Part shown: in pieces, positions 16,602-24,918 of the stretch
How the letters are laid out: each line of letters starts with the position of its first letter
Position numbering within the stretch: the stretch's first letter is position 1
Source: Bradyrhizobium sp. RD5-C2
GTDB lineage: Bacteria; Pseudomonadota; Alphaproteobacteria; Rhizobiales; Xanthobacteraceae
Direction of reading: 5' to 3'
Length of the DNA stretch: 64,000 bases
NCBI RefSeq assembly: GCF_019972155.1
Contig: NZ_BOVL01000056.1
Coordinates: forward strand, 245,502-309,501
Notes under the pieces: generated by a model
Seen by the model: the letters and a program-made list of their open reading frames with translations, nothing else
Told to the model about the DNA's origin: nothing
Databases searched by the model: none
Made by a program: the position numbers and the translations under genes

Positions 16602-16898
16602 ATGAACAGGATGACCCGGATCGTAGCCGCAGCTGCGCTGGCGCTGACACTGGGCGGCGCTTTCGCGCAGGCCGCAGCGATCAACGGCGAGGTCAAGAAG
16701 ATCGACGAGGGCGCAGGCAAGATCACGCTCAAGCATGGGCCGGCCAAGACCCTCGGCATGGATGAGCCGATGACGATGGTCTACCGGGTCAAGGATCCCG
16801 CGCTGCTCAAGCAGGTCAAGGTCGGCGACAAGGTCAAGTTCGAAGCCCAGGAGGGCGACGGTGGCTACACCGTCACCACGATCCAGAAGGCGAAGTGA
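16602..16898 (+). CDS. cusF: CusF-like periplasmic copper chaperone
   Basis: This 98-residue exported protein has a signal peptide ending AFAQA and a small OB-fold domain. The segment KHGPAKTLGMDEPMTM keeps the His and the Met-x-Met pair that bind Cu(I) or Ag(I) in E. coli CusF. The Trp that caps that site seems replaced by Met or Asp. Its expected role is to hand the metal to CusB. ATG 16602 is chosen because an AGAAAGGA ribosome site precedes it; the longer open frame covers the cupredoxin gene in another frame. Confidence 0.85.
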   Translation: MNRMTRIVAAAALALTLGGAFAQAAAINGEVKKIDEGAGKITLKHGPAKTLGMDEPMTMVYRVKDPALLKQVKVGDKVKFEAQEGDGGYTVTTIQKAK

Positions 16899-17060
16899 GC
16901 CGACGCCCGTATCGTCGCTCCGCGCACGTGGGGCTGTCGGCTGACATGCAGCCGGCAGCCCCCGCTAGTGCGGGGCATCATCAAAGCAGAGCTGTTCCAG
17001 ACCGATCGGCTTGAATGCGTGATGCGAGCGGCCTTATCCTGTGGTCTGGAAGGAGAAACA

Positions 17061-17810
17061 ATGAGCGATTGCTGCGAGCAGAAGACGTCTGAATGCTGTG
17101 CGCCACCGCCGCTGATACTGCCGGCGAAGGCCGGCGCGCCGTCATCGGATCGTCATCACACGGTTGATGCGTGCGGCTGCTCGGGCGGCGTTCCGGTGTT
17201 TGACGGCCTCGATCCGCGCTACAAGCGCGTGCTCTGGACCGTCATTGCCATCAATGGCGCGATGTTCCTGACCGAGATGATCGCGGGTCAGCTTGCCGGA
17301 TCGCAGGCGCTCAAGGCGGATGCGCTCGACTTCCTGGCCGACACCGTCACTTATGGACTGAGCCTTGCGGTGATCGGCGCAAGCCTGCGGATGCGTGCGT
17401 CGGCGGCGCTGCTGAAGGGTGCTTCGCTGAGCCTGATGGCGCTGTGGGTCGTCGGCTCGACGGTCTACCAGACCCTTATCCTCGGTGTTCCGAAGGCCGA
17501 GGTGATGGGCGCGATAGGGACGTTGGCGCTTGCGGCGAATCTGTCGTCCGTTGTGCTGCTGCTGCCCTACAAGAACGGCGACGCCAATGTCCGCTCGGTC
17601 TGGCTCTGTTCGCGCAACGATGCGATCGGAAACCTCATCGTGATGGTGGCCGCGCTCGGCGTGTGGGGAACCGCCACCGCCTGGCCCGATCTCGCGGTCG
17701 CCGCGGTGATGGCGATGATATTCCTCACCTCGTCGGTGCAAATCCTGCGGCAGGCCTGGGCCGAGTATAGCGAGACGGCGCTGCGCAGCCCGACGGCGGC
17801 GCATGGTTGA
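17061..17810 (+). CDS. Short cation diffusion facilitator with Cys-rich N-terminus
   Basis: This 249-residue inner-membrane transporter has six predicted helices and no C-terminal cytoplasmic domain. AAGGAG lies 6 nt before ATG 17061. Cysteines crowd the N-terminus (SDCCEQKTSECC, DACGCSGG), suggesting a cytosolic metal-capture site. The TM2 site reads DALDFLAD (Asp90, Asp94). In TM5 the usual HxxxD appears as CSRND, so a Cys takes the place of His. Expected role: export of a divalent or soft metal. It is the last gene of the metal cluster and may have its own promoter. Confidence 0.83.
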   Translation: MSDCCEQKTSECCAPPPLILPAKAGAPSSDRHHTVDACGCSGGVPVFDGLDPRYKRVLWTVIAINGAMFLTEMIAGQLAGSQALKADALDFLADTVTYGLSLAVIGASLRMRASAALLKGASLSLMALWVVGSTVYQTLILGVPKAEVMGAIGTLALAANLSSVVLLLPYKNGDANVRSVWLCSRNDAIGNLIVMVAALGVWGTATAWPDLAVAAVMAMIFLTSSVQILRQAWAEYSETALRSPTAAHG

Positions 17811-17950
17811 TTGAGCCGCACCCGCCCGTGTGCTGCTGCCGGAGGCGTGCGCGGGCATTCGCCTTGCATTTACCTTAAATGATGGCCCCGGGGGAACGAC
17901 CGTGGCAGCGGCGCGTTGCTGTGCATCATTCGTGCGCAGAAGGCCCCTCC

Positions 17951-18229
17951 ATGACAATCAACGCGGCAATACTGATGGCGGCACTGGTGCTATCGGGAAC
18001 CGTGTTGGCGCAGAGCTCCGGTCCGTCGGCCGGCTCAGCGGGAGCCGAGCAGGCCGCCAACGTCGCCACCACCGGCCAGGCGATCAACACTGGCAAGCAG
18101 ACCGGCGACAGCGGCCCGCCGATCGCGAAGGCCGCGCATCCGGCGAAGCCGGCGGAAAGCGCTGATGGCAGCACGGTCGGCGCGAGCCGTCCGAAAAAGC
18201 CCGACCGGCGCCTCGAGCACTACCCGTAG
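17951..18229 (+). CDS. Small exported protein of unknown function
   Basis: The 92-residue product starts with a signal peptide (MTINAAILMAALVLSGTVLA). A polar Ala/Gly/Pro-rich mature part follows, ending PKKPDRRLEHYP. AGAAGG precedes ATG 17951. No Cys or His clusters are present, so it is not obviously part of the metal system. It resembles the many short low-complexity secreted proteins of this genus. It is convergent with the TPR protein gene. Confidence 0.6.
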   Translation: MTINAAILMAALVLSGTVLAQSSGPSAGSAGAEQAANVATTGQAINTGKQTGDSGPPIAKAAHPAKPAESADGSTVGASRPKKPDRRLEHYP

Positions 18230-18323
18230 GCTGCGCTCCACCCATCCAGCGGCTAGGGAACAGCAAAAAGCCGGCGCAGTCGTCGCGACTACGCCGGCTC
18301 GATGTTTGGACGGTTGCCTTAGC

Positions 18324-18869
18324 TCAATAGACCAGGCCGGTGCCCGGGGGCTTCTCCAGCGCGGCGGCGAGCGAGCGATATTCGTCGCTGCTGGTGCCGG
18401 CGAGCTGGGCGATGCGGTTCAGGTGGTATTGCGCCTGATCGCGGTTGCCCTGTTCGACCTGCCAGAGGCCGTAATACTGCCAGGTGCGCACATGGGCCGG
18501 GTCGGCCTTCAGCGCGCGCTCGTACCAGACCTGCGAGACCTTGTAGTCGCCGAGCTTGCGATAGGAATAGCCGATCAGGTTCGCGACGTCGGCACGGTCA
18601 TCATGGCCGAGCGCCTTCAGCTGCTCGATCGCGGCGGTATAGTCGTGCTTGTCGTAGATCGTGGCATAGGCGGCGTGATAGCCGGCCAGGAACTTCTGAT
18701 CGTCGATCGCGGAGCTCTTGTCCTTCTTCGCCTTCTTGCCCTTGCCGCCGCTGTCGGAAGCCGGCGGGGAGGGATTGTCGCCGCCTGCAGCGTAGGCCGA
18801 GATGACCGGCCCGGCGGCGAGGGTCATCGAGAGCACTGCGAGGCCCAAAAACTTCGTCGTCCTGCTCAT
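18324..18869 (-). CDS. Exported tetratricopeptide-repeat protein
   Basis: This 181-residue protein has a signal peptide (MSRTTKFLGLAVLSMTLAAG... AYA), a Lys/Ser/Gly linker (GKGKKAKKDKSS), and three to four TPR units from about residue 55 (DYTAAIEQLKALGHDDRADV, VWYERALKADPAHVRTWQYY). ATG 18869 fits a signal peptide; the open frame continues upstream to 18971 without coding character. TPRs imply protein-protein contact in the periplasm. The partner is unknown and the gene stands alone. Confidence 0.82.
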   Translation of the reverse strand: MSRTTKFLGLAVLSMTLAAGPVISAYAAGGDNPSPPASDSGGKGKKAKKDKSSAIDDQKFLAGYHAAYATIYDKHDYTAAIEQLKALGHDDRADVANLIGYSYRKLGDYKVSQVWYERALKADPAHVRTWQYYGLWQVEQGNRDQAQYHLNRIAQLAGTSSDEYRSLAAALEKPPGTGLVY

Positions 18870-19156
18870 TCCTGGTTGCTCCTGATCGTTCCTGATCGTG
18901 CTCGGTAATCCTACACCCAAGCCTGCTGACTTGAACACCCGAGGGTGCAGAACATTCCCGGCCGGTGCCACGATTGCGTGATCCCTGCGATCGGCCGGCA
19001 GGGGCAGGCCAACATGACCAAGATGTCATTCACATGAATGAATTCCGTCCATGCCCTTCAGAACGGGTTCAGTGCGCGGCCCATAAGGTCACGTGCATTG
19101 ATCGGTGAGGCCGACCATCCGGCCGGAGACCTCTCGATCCCGCAGAGGAGACCACC

Positions 19157-19477
19157 ATGCTGAAGACGATTTCCGCCGCGCTGCTCGCCATGTCCGTGAT
19201 CGCAGCGCCCGCGCTCGCCGCCGAGGCCGGCAAGACCGCAACTCCGGCGCCGGTGACCACGACCGCTCCGGCGACCAAGGCCGCTCCCGTCATCAAGAGC
19301 GAGCAGCTGCCGTCGAAGGTGCGCAACGCCAACGCCAAGATGCACCACAAGCACTATCGCCATCACCGCCACCACAAGCACATGGGCATGCTGAAGGTGA
19401 AGGCGCCGAAGCATGCGACCAAGCACGTCCACGCCAAGGTCGCCACCAAGCACGTCGTGCCGGCCAAGCGCGGCTGA
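19157..19477 (+). CDS. His/Lys-rich exported protein
   Basis: This 106-residue product has a signal peptide (MLKTISAALLAMSVIAAPALA) and a Thr/Ala/Pro segment. A highly basic core follows, KMHHKHYRHHRHHKHMGM, then a KHVHAK tail. AGAGGAGACC precedes the ATG. The high His content could bind metals, or the charge could bind envelope polymers or nucleic acid; no family function is known to me. It appears to be monocistronic. Confidence 0.7.
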   Translation: MLKTISAALLAMSVIAAPALAAEAGKTATPAPVTTTAPATKAAPVIKSEQLPSKVRNANAKMHHKHYRHHRHHKHMGMLKVKAPKHATKHVHAKVATKHVVPAKRG

Positions 19478-19693
19478 TCAAGCGCGACTGAACCTGATCC
19501 GAAGGGCGTCGTTCGATCCACATTGCCCCGCTGCGCCCTTGGGATGCAGACCGGCCCGTCCGTCCATTGCTTCCCCAATGGCGGCGGGCCGGAGTGCGTC
19601 CGGGCTTTGAGACCCGGAGGGCGCGGTTACGGGCAGGAACAACCGAGTTGCGAATTCCCCGCCTGGCGGTTTATGAGACGCAAACGGGGCAAC

Positions 19694-20134
19694 ATGAAAC
19701 AGCTGACTTTGCGGACTTCATCAAGACTGGCGGCGATCCTGCTGCTTTCGATCCCGCTCGCCGGCTGCCTCACCAGCGATGACGGCGGCAGCTCGACCAC
19801 CTTTACCGACGATCGCGGCGTCGCCAACCAACCGTTTCCGGACCGGTACCGCGACCAGATCCTGGCCTTCATGCGGACCTATCTGAACAACCCGGTCGGG
19901 GTCCGCGAAGGCGGGATCGCCGAGCCGGTGCAGCGCACGGTCGGCGGCCGGCTGCGCTACGTGGTCTGCCTGCGCTACAGCGCAAAGGAGACCGACGGCA
20001 ACTACCGCCCGGCCCGGGAGCGCGGCGTCCTGTTCGTCGACGGCCGGCTCGACCGCATCCTCGACAATGCCGCCGAGGCCTGCGCCGGCGCGTCCTACGC
20101 GGCATTTCCCGATCTGGAAAAGATGTCGCGCTGA
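19694..20134 (+). CDS. Putative lipoprotein
   Basis: This 146-residue protein has a lipoprotein signal with lipobox LAGC at about residues 22-25 (IPLAGCLTSDDGG). The mature domain contains RYRDQILAFMRTYLNNPVGV and VVCLRYSAKETDGNYR, and ends DLEKMSR. The region resembles rhizobial lipoproteins of unknown function. ATG 19694 is preferred; ATG 19673, in the same frame, would add seven basic residues. It precedes the outer-membrane protein gene by 276 bp. That gap holds a hairpin (20233-20249) but no gene. Confidence 0.72.
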   Translation: MKQLTLRTSSRLAAILLLSIPLAGCLTSDDGGSSTTFTDDRGVANQPFPDRYRDQILAFMRTYLNNPVGVREGGIAEPVQRTVGGRLRYVVCLRYSAKETDGNYRPARERGVLFVDGRLDRILDNAAEACAGASYAAFPDLEKMSR

Positions 20135-20410
20135 CAGCGGCGGGCTGTCGCAAGCCTCACCGGATCGTTAGCGAGCTCCGATCACTTTTCGGGGAGGGCT
20201 GAACTTCACCTTAGCCGTTTGCGACTTACATACAGCCGAAATACGGCTGCTTAACCGGTGAAAAAACCCTTCTGTGCCAAGGAACAAACGGGCGTTGTTG
20301 CGACCCTGTCACAGCTCGGAAACATCACAGGTCAGGCATTGCCCCAAAGCAACCTAATTGGCGTCACGTTGTTTGGCTTAACAGCGCAGCGTTCGTAACG
20401 GGGATCAAAG

Positions 20411-21127
20411 ATGAGGAAGTTTTTGCTCGGCACAGTCGCGCTGGCCGCCCTTGCGGGCCCGGCATTTGCGGCTGACATGCCGGCCCGCACCTACACCAAG
20501 GCACCGCCGCCCTATACCGCCCCGGCGCTCGTCTACAACTGGACCGGATTCTATATCGGCGGCCATGTCGGCGGCGCGTTCACCGACGGCACCAATCTGA
20601 TGGGCAGCGACGCGCGCTTCATGGGTGGCGTGCAGGGCGGCTTCGACTATCAGTTCGCGCCCAACTGGGTGATGGGTATCGAGGCGCAGTACTCCTGGCT
20701 GCCGAGCTCCTCGAACAATGGCCTGACGTTCCCCGCCGGAACGGTTGTGACCGGCAATACCGACCAGCTCGGTTCGGTGACCGGCCGTCTCGGCTACACC
20801 TGGGGTCCGGCGCTGCTCTACGCCAAGGGCGGTTATGCCTGGCGCGACAACAACAACATCACGGCGGCGGTCGGCGGCGTGCCGGCGGCCTTCACCACCG
20901 ATGGCGGTCACAAGGACGGCTACACGGTCGGCGCGGGCCTCGAATACATGTTCGCCCCGAACTGGTCGGCGAAGGCCGAGTACCAGTACTACAATTTCGG
21001 CAAGACCACCTTCACCAGCGGTCCGGCCGACGTTGTCGGCGCGAGCTTCCGGAACGACGAACACACCGTCAAGCTCGGGGTCAACTACCGCTTCGGCTGG
21101 GGCGGTCCAGTGGGCTCCCGCTACTGA
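20411..21127 (+). CDS. Outer-membrane beta-barrel protein, Omp25/Omp31-like
   Basis: This 238-residue exported barrel has a signal peptide (MRKFLLGTVALAALAGPAFA). It carries the typical alphaproteobacterial Omp25/31 opening, a Pro/Tyr-rich linker then NWTGFYIGGHVGG. Alternating strands end in HTVKLGVNYRFGWGG, close to the expected C-terminal aromatic strand. Its likely role is a structural surface protein with eight strands. A 276-bp upstream gap suggests a long, regulated leader, and a clear terminator follows at 21153-21182. Confidence 0.88.
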   Translation: MRKFLLGTVALAALAGPAFAADMPARTYTKAPPPYTAPALVYNWTGFYIGGHVGGAFTDGTNLMGSDARFMGGVQGGFDYQFAPNWVMGIEAQYSWLPSSSNNGLTFPAGTVVTGNTDQLGSVTGRLGYTWGPALLYAKGGYAWRDNNNITAAVGGVPAAFTTDGGHKDGYTVGAGLEYMFAPNWSAKAEYQYYNFGKTTFTSGPADVVGASFRNDEHTVKLGVNYRFGWGGPVGSRY

Positions 21128-21152
21128 TTACATCGTCGTCGCATCGAGATCG

Positions 21153-21182
21153 AAAGGCCGGCCCTCGGGTCGGCCTTTTTTG
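21153..21182 (+). terminator. Rho-independent terminator of the outer-membrane protein gene
   Basis: AAAGGCCG (21153-21160) pairs with CGGCCTTT (21171-21178) across a GC-rich loop and runs into a T tract. It begins 26 bp after the stop of the barrel gene. Confidence 0.85.
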
Positions 21183-21323
21183 TTGGCCGGCCGCTTGCTC
21201 GCGCCCCCATATTCACCCGATGTTCAGGCCTGATCGTGCAATGCAAAAAATAATTCCTGCATTGCACGGAACTTTCATCGTGATGCGCTATTGTGGGAAC
21301 GCCGGGCTGGTGGACAAACAAAC

Positions 21324-21563
21324 ATGCGTAGCTTTGCGTTAGGGCTGATCATCTCTGCGGTCTCTGTGCCGTGCTTTGCCCAGACCATCCTCAAATCCGA
21401 ACCCTTGGCGCTTGCGCCCTATGAGGTCGTGTTCGTGCAGGACGCCTCCTGTACGGCCGGCAAGGTGCTCAAGGTGACCGGGTCGATCCGCGGTCTGCAT
21501 CGGCGGAAAATCTGCGTGTCGCTCGCCGCCGAACAGGCGTCGCTGGCGACGGCGACGCCGTAA
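21324..21563 (+). CDS. Small exported protein
   Basis: This 79-residue product starts MRSFALGLIISAVSVPCFAQ, a clear signal peptide, followed by a compact domain with two cysteines (VQDASCTAGKVLKVTGS, RRKICVSL) that could form a disulfide. ATG 21324 is taken because the only upstream in-frame start is a TTG at 21291 with no signal character. Function unknown. Its tail is convergent with a small gene on the other strand. Confidence 0.7.
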   Translation: MRSFALGLIISAVSVPCFAQTILKSEPLALAPYEVVFVQDASCTAGKVLKVTGSIRGLHRRKICVSLAAEQASLATATP

Positions 21564-21626
21564 CGGCAGCACGACGGCCGCATCGGCATCCGGTCCGCCC
21601 CCGCGCACCGGACGATCCGCTGTTCC

Positions 21627-21878
21627 TCAGTTCAACCGCGGCTCCAGGCGTGCCTCGCGATCGGCATCGGCCTTGTTCTTGACCGGGTCCTCGTTCGGCT
21701 CGGGCTGGCACGGCCGGATCTCGTAGTCATTGTCCAGCACCGGGCGAGGCGAGGACTGCTCCTCCTCGGAGACGGCATCCACCACCAGGCCCGATTTCCG
21801 GGCAAGCTTCCAGACATCGGCCTCGGTCGGATAGGCCTTGCTCAGCTTGGCGTCTTGATAAAACAGCGCGTACGGCAT
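21627..21878 (-). CDS. Small conserved-type hypothetical protein
   Basis: This 83-residue soluble protein opens MPYALFYQDAKLSKAYPTEA and contains VWKLARKSGLVVD, a segment seen in short rhizobial proteins without assigned function. The C-terminal half is acidic and Pro-rich (CQPEPNEDPVKNKADAD). ATG 21878 is chosen over 21893 because the extra MGKRR adds nothing and GGGAAA precedes it. There is no signal peptide and no membrane segment. Confidence 0.65.
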   Translation of the reverse strand: MPYALFYQDAKLSKAYPTEADVWKLARKSGLVVDAVSEEEQSSPRPVLDNDYEIRPCQPEPNEDPVKNKADADREARLEPRLN

Positions 21879-22092
21879 TCGTCGTTTCCCCAAACAACCG
21901 ATAACAACGCCAAGGCCCCTCCCGGGTTTCAGGCCAGATCGCCGTTCCGATCACGGAACCGTGAGCGAGGATCCAGGCAAGCATCTGAAAACATGAGTCA
22001 TTTCGGACCTTTCGCCGGAGGGGCCTGAGTCCTTAATGAGCGGTAAACCCCGGAAAAAAGAATCCCCGGGACTCCTCGGGTAGAATCGCCGG

Positions 22093-22212
22093 ATGTTCCG
22101 AGCCATGAGAGCGATCCACCAGCCCCCCTACGAACGCGTACAGCTCGCGCTTGCGGTTGTGCTGCTCGCAGCCTGCGCCGCCAACGTGGCGCTGGTCTGG
22201 TCGTGGCTTTAG
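22093..22212 (+). CDS. Tiny putative membrane protein (39 aa)
   Basis: ATG 22093 opens a 39-codon frame ending TAG 22212. The product has a polar start (FRAMRAIHQPPYERV) and one hydrophobic helix (QLALAVVLLAACAANVALVW). The layout is typical of bacterial single-span microproteins. No strong ribosome site is visible, so it is a candidate rather than a firm gene. Confidence 0.4.
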   Translation: MFRAMRAIHQPPYERVQLALAVVLLAACAANVALVWSWL

Positions 22213-22380
22213 GGAAAATCTGGCTTTAGCCCAAACCTGTATGTAGCGGCCCACGCGAAAACGCCGTGGCCGCGCGACGCCTCTACCGATTGACGGCCCC
22301 GCCATTCCTTCCATCATTGCCGGCAGGACAAGTGCCCGCTGCGGCCTGCGCGGACGGGCCGCGATCGGGGTGGAGCCGAC

Positions 22381-22749
22381 ATGATCGAGATGCTGAAGGA
22401 ACGGGTCAATGGCGACGCCGGCCTGGTGCGGCGCGGCCGCTACCTCACCACGACCTTCCTGCTCGAGATCGGCAAGGCTGCCTGGCTGATCGCGATCCAT
22501 GAGGGCCGGATCGTGGCGGTGACCAAGGGCCCGTTCGTGATGCCGTCGTCGTCGTTTGCCCTGCGCACCTCGGACGAGGAATGGGACAGGTTCTGCGAAA
22601 AGCGGCCGCCGCCGGGCTCGAACGACCTGATGGCGCTGATCAAGCGCCGCGTGCTGAAGGCCGAGGGCGAGCTGCAGATCTTCATGGCGAACCTGCGTTA
22701 CTTCAAGGAGGCGCTCGGCAAGCTGCGCCGCGAGGGAGCGGCGGCATGA
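22381..22749 (+). CDS. Hypothetical protein coupled to an alpha/beta hydrolase
   Basis: This 122-residue soluble protein opens MIEMLKERVNGDAGLVRRGR and includes FLLEIGKAAWLIAIHEGRIV, then a charged helical C-terminus. Fold and length are reminiscent of SCP2-like sterol-carrier domains, but I cannot confirm that. The stop overlaps the next start (ATGA at 22746-22749), so it is translated with the hydrolase and probably works with it. A role in delivering a hydrophobic substrate would fit but is inference. Confidence 0.7.
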   Translation: MIEMLKERVNGDAGLVRRGRYLTTTFLLEIGKAAWLIAIHEGRIVAVTKGPFVMPSSSFALRTSDEEWDRFCEKRPPPGSNDLMALIKRRVLKAEGELQIFMANLRYFKEALGKLRREGAAA

Positions 22750-23594
22750 GCGCCAAATTCGAGCCGATCATCGGCCGCTACATGCAGCTCGAGCTGTCCG
22801 GCCGGCCGCACCGCGTCTATGTCGAGGAGGCCGGCGAGGGCACGCCGCTGCTCTGCCTGCACACCGCGGGCGCCGACGGACGGCAATATCGCGGCCTGAT
22901 GAACGATGTCAGCGTCACGCGCAATCATCGCGTCATCGCCTTCGACATGCCCTGGCACGGCAAGTCGTCGCCGCCCCAGGGCTGGCACGACGAGGAGTAC
23001 CAGCTCACCTCGGCGCAATACACGGCGATGATCCTGGCCGTGATCGATGCGCTCGGCCTCGACAGGCCGATCGTGATCGGCTGCTCGATCGGCGGCCGGA
23101 TCGCGCTGCATCTCGCGCTCGAGCATCCCGAACGCTTCCGTGCGATCATCGGCCTGCAGGCCGGCGCGCATGTCGATCCCTATTACGACCTGAATTTCCT
23201 GCACCGGCCGGACGTGCATGGCGGCGAGGTCGCGGCCGCGATCGTCTCGGGTCTCGTCGGCCCCGATGCGCCGGACAAAGAGAGGTGGGAGACGCTGTGG
23301 CACTACATGCAGGGCGGGCCCGGCGTGTTCAAAGGCGACCTCTATTTCTACAAGATCGACGGCGATATCCGCGCCCGCATAGCCGAGATCGACACCAGAC
23401 GCTGCCCGCTGTTCCTGCTGTCGGGCGAATACGACTATTCCTGCACGCCGGAGGAGACGCTGGCGGTGGCGAACAGCATTGCCGGCAGTGAGGCCACCAT
23501 CATGAAGGGCCTCGGGCATTTCCCGATGAGCGAGAACCCAAGCGAGTTCTTGAAGCATCTGCTGCCGGTGCTGGAGAAGATCGGCGGCCGCTAG
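22746..23594 (+). CDS. Alpha/beta hydrolase
   Basis: This 282-residue hydrolase shows the oxyanion segment LCLHTAGADGRQYR, the nucleophile elbow GCSIGG (Ser about residue 120), an acid in LLSGEYDYSCTP and a late His in GLGHFPMSE. Start ATG 22746 overlaps the previous gene's stop. Related proteins include esterases and C-C bond hydrolases; the substrate is unknown. The stop codon TAG lies within an interspersed repeat that starts at 23591. Confidence 0.85.
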   Translation: MSAKFEPIIGRYMQLELSGRPHRVYVEEAGEGTPLLCLHTAGADGRQYRGLMNDVSVTRNHRVIAFDMPWHGKSSPPQGWHDEEYQLTSAQYTAMILAVIDALGLDRPIVIGCSIGGRIALHLALEHPERFRAIIGLQAGAHVDPYYDLNFLHRPDVHGGEVAAAIVSGLVGPDAPDKERWETLWHYMQGGPGVFKGDLYFYKIDGDIRARIAEIDTRRCPLFLLSGEYDYSCTPEETLAVANSIAGSEATIMKGLGHFPMSENPSEFLKHLLPVLEKIGGR

Positions 23595-23647
23595 AGCGCT
23601 TTCAAGCGAAGTGGATACCGGTTCGCGCTCAGAGAACGCGTCAGAAC
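23591..23647 (+). repeat. Interspersed 57-bp repeat, copy 2
   Basis: This is the second copy of the element at 3033-3089, in opposite orientation, with about 49 of 57 bases identical. It begins CTAGAGCG and again supplies the TAG stop of the preceding gene. Confidence 0.7.
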
Positions 23648-23727
23648 GAGGGGCGCCGCTCTCGACCGCGTATGGCGCGGTGTGACAGACTGCGTCATTA
23701 CACGAAAAGGTTACGCGGGAGGTTTAC

Positions 23728-24885
23728 ATGCTTCCGAAGGCTGAAGCGGCATATTTCGCGATTGCCGACATTTCCGGCTATACCAACTTCCTCGCGGCGG
23801 TCGAACTCGACCATGCGCAGGACATCATCGCCGATTTCATGGACGTGGTGGTGAAAGGGCTGCGTCCGCCATTTCGCCTCGCCAAGTTCGAAGGCGACGC
23901 CGCCTTCGTCTACTCGACCGGGACAATCGACGGCTCGCTGCTGCAGGACGCGATCGAGGGCGCCTATCTCAAATTCCGCAGGCGGTTGCGTGACGTTCGC
24001 CAGGCCTCGACCTGCGAGTGCAAGGCCTGCGTCGCGATGGGCGATCTCGATTTCAAGTTCGTCGTCCATCACGGCGAGATGGTGAAGCAGAAGATGGGCG
24101 GCAGGGAAGAGCTCGCCGGGCGCGACGTAATCCTGGTCCACCGGCTGCTCAAGAACACGGTCGGCGAGAAGCTCGGCGGGCGTGCCTACGCGCTCTACAG
24201 CGACGCGGCGATCCGCGCCATGGGCGTCGATCCGGTGGCGCAAGGTCTCATCCCGCATCAGGAAACCATCGACATCATCGGCGACGTGACGCTGTGGGCG
24301 CGCGATCTCGAAGCGGCGTGGCAGGAGGACGACGCGCAAACGCGGATGGAGGTGACGCGCGAAGACGCCTACGCGATCCTGGAGTTCGACATCGCCGCGC
24401 CGCGGCAAACGGTGTGGGAGTTCATCACCGTGCCCGGGCAATGGATGAAATGGTGGGATGCCGACGACATCATCGAGGAGTCAGGCAAGGGGCGACGCGG
24501 TGTCGGCACCAAAAACCATTGCGCGCACGGCAACCATACCAACGTCGAGGAAACGCTCGACTGGCGTCCGGACGATTACTTCACGGTCGGGATCACGCTG
24601 CCGGTGCCCGGAGCGCCGCGCATCATCATGACCCGCGCCGTTCTCGACGGCCCGGACGGAACGTCCCGTTTCGAGTTGCGGATCGCCAAGCCGAAGCCGA
24701 AGGACAGGGCGTTCCTCGATGGCGCCGCGGCCAAATTCGCCGAGCGCATGACCCAGGCGGTGGCCGACCTGCGATCGATGCTGGAAGACAAGCAGCCTGC
24801 CGATGACGCCATGGAAGAGCCGGTACCGGCGCGATCGAGCGGACGCTTCCTGACCGAGCCGGTGAAATCGGGCGCGCGGGGCTGA
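23728..24885 (+). CDS. DUF2652 (cyclase-like) plus SRPBCC fusion protein
   Basis: This 385-residue soluble protein has two domains. Residues about 5-200 match DUF2652, a relative of nucleotide-cyclase folds, opening YFAIADISGYTNFL with FEGDAAFVYS. Residues about 220-350 form an SRPBCC ligand-binding domain (FDIAAPRQTVWEFITVPGQW). The first domain keeps one acidic residue (ADISGYT) but I cannot see a full cyclase metal site. It may sense or bind a hydrophobic ligand. ATG 23728 follows GGAGG with 5-nt spacing. It stands alone after the hydrolase pair. Confidence 0.8.
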   Translation: MLPKAEAAYFAIADISGYTNFLAAVELDHAQDIIADFMDVVVKGLRPPFRLAKFEGDAAFVYSTGTIDGSLLQDAIEGAYLKFRRRLRDVRQASTCECKACVAMGDLDFKFVVHHGEMVKQKMGGREELAGRDVILVHRLLKNTVGEKLGGRAYALYSDAAIRAMGVDPVAQGLIPHQETIDIIGDVTLWARDLEAAWQEDDAQTRMEVTREDAYAILEFDIAAPRQTVWEFITVPGQWMKWWDADDIIEESGKGRRGVGTKNHCAHGNHTNVEETLDWRPDDYFTVGITLPVPGAPRIIMTRAVLDGPDGTSRFELRIAKPKPKDRAFLDGAAAKFAERMTQAVADLRSMLEDKQPADDAMEEPVPARSSGRFLTEPVKSGARG

Positions 24886-24918
24886 AGGTCAGCGAACGTC
24901 CGGAGATGAGGGCGCCGG

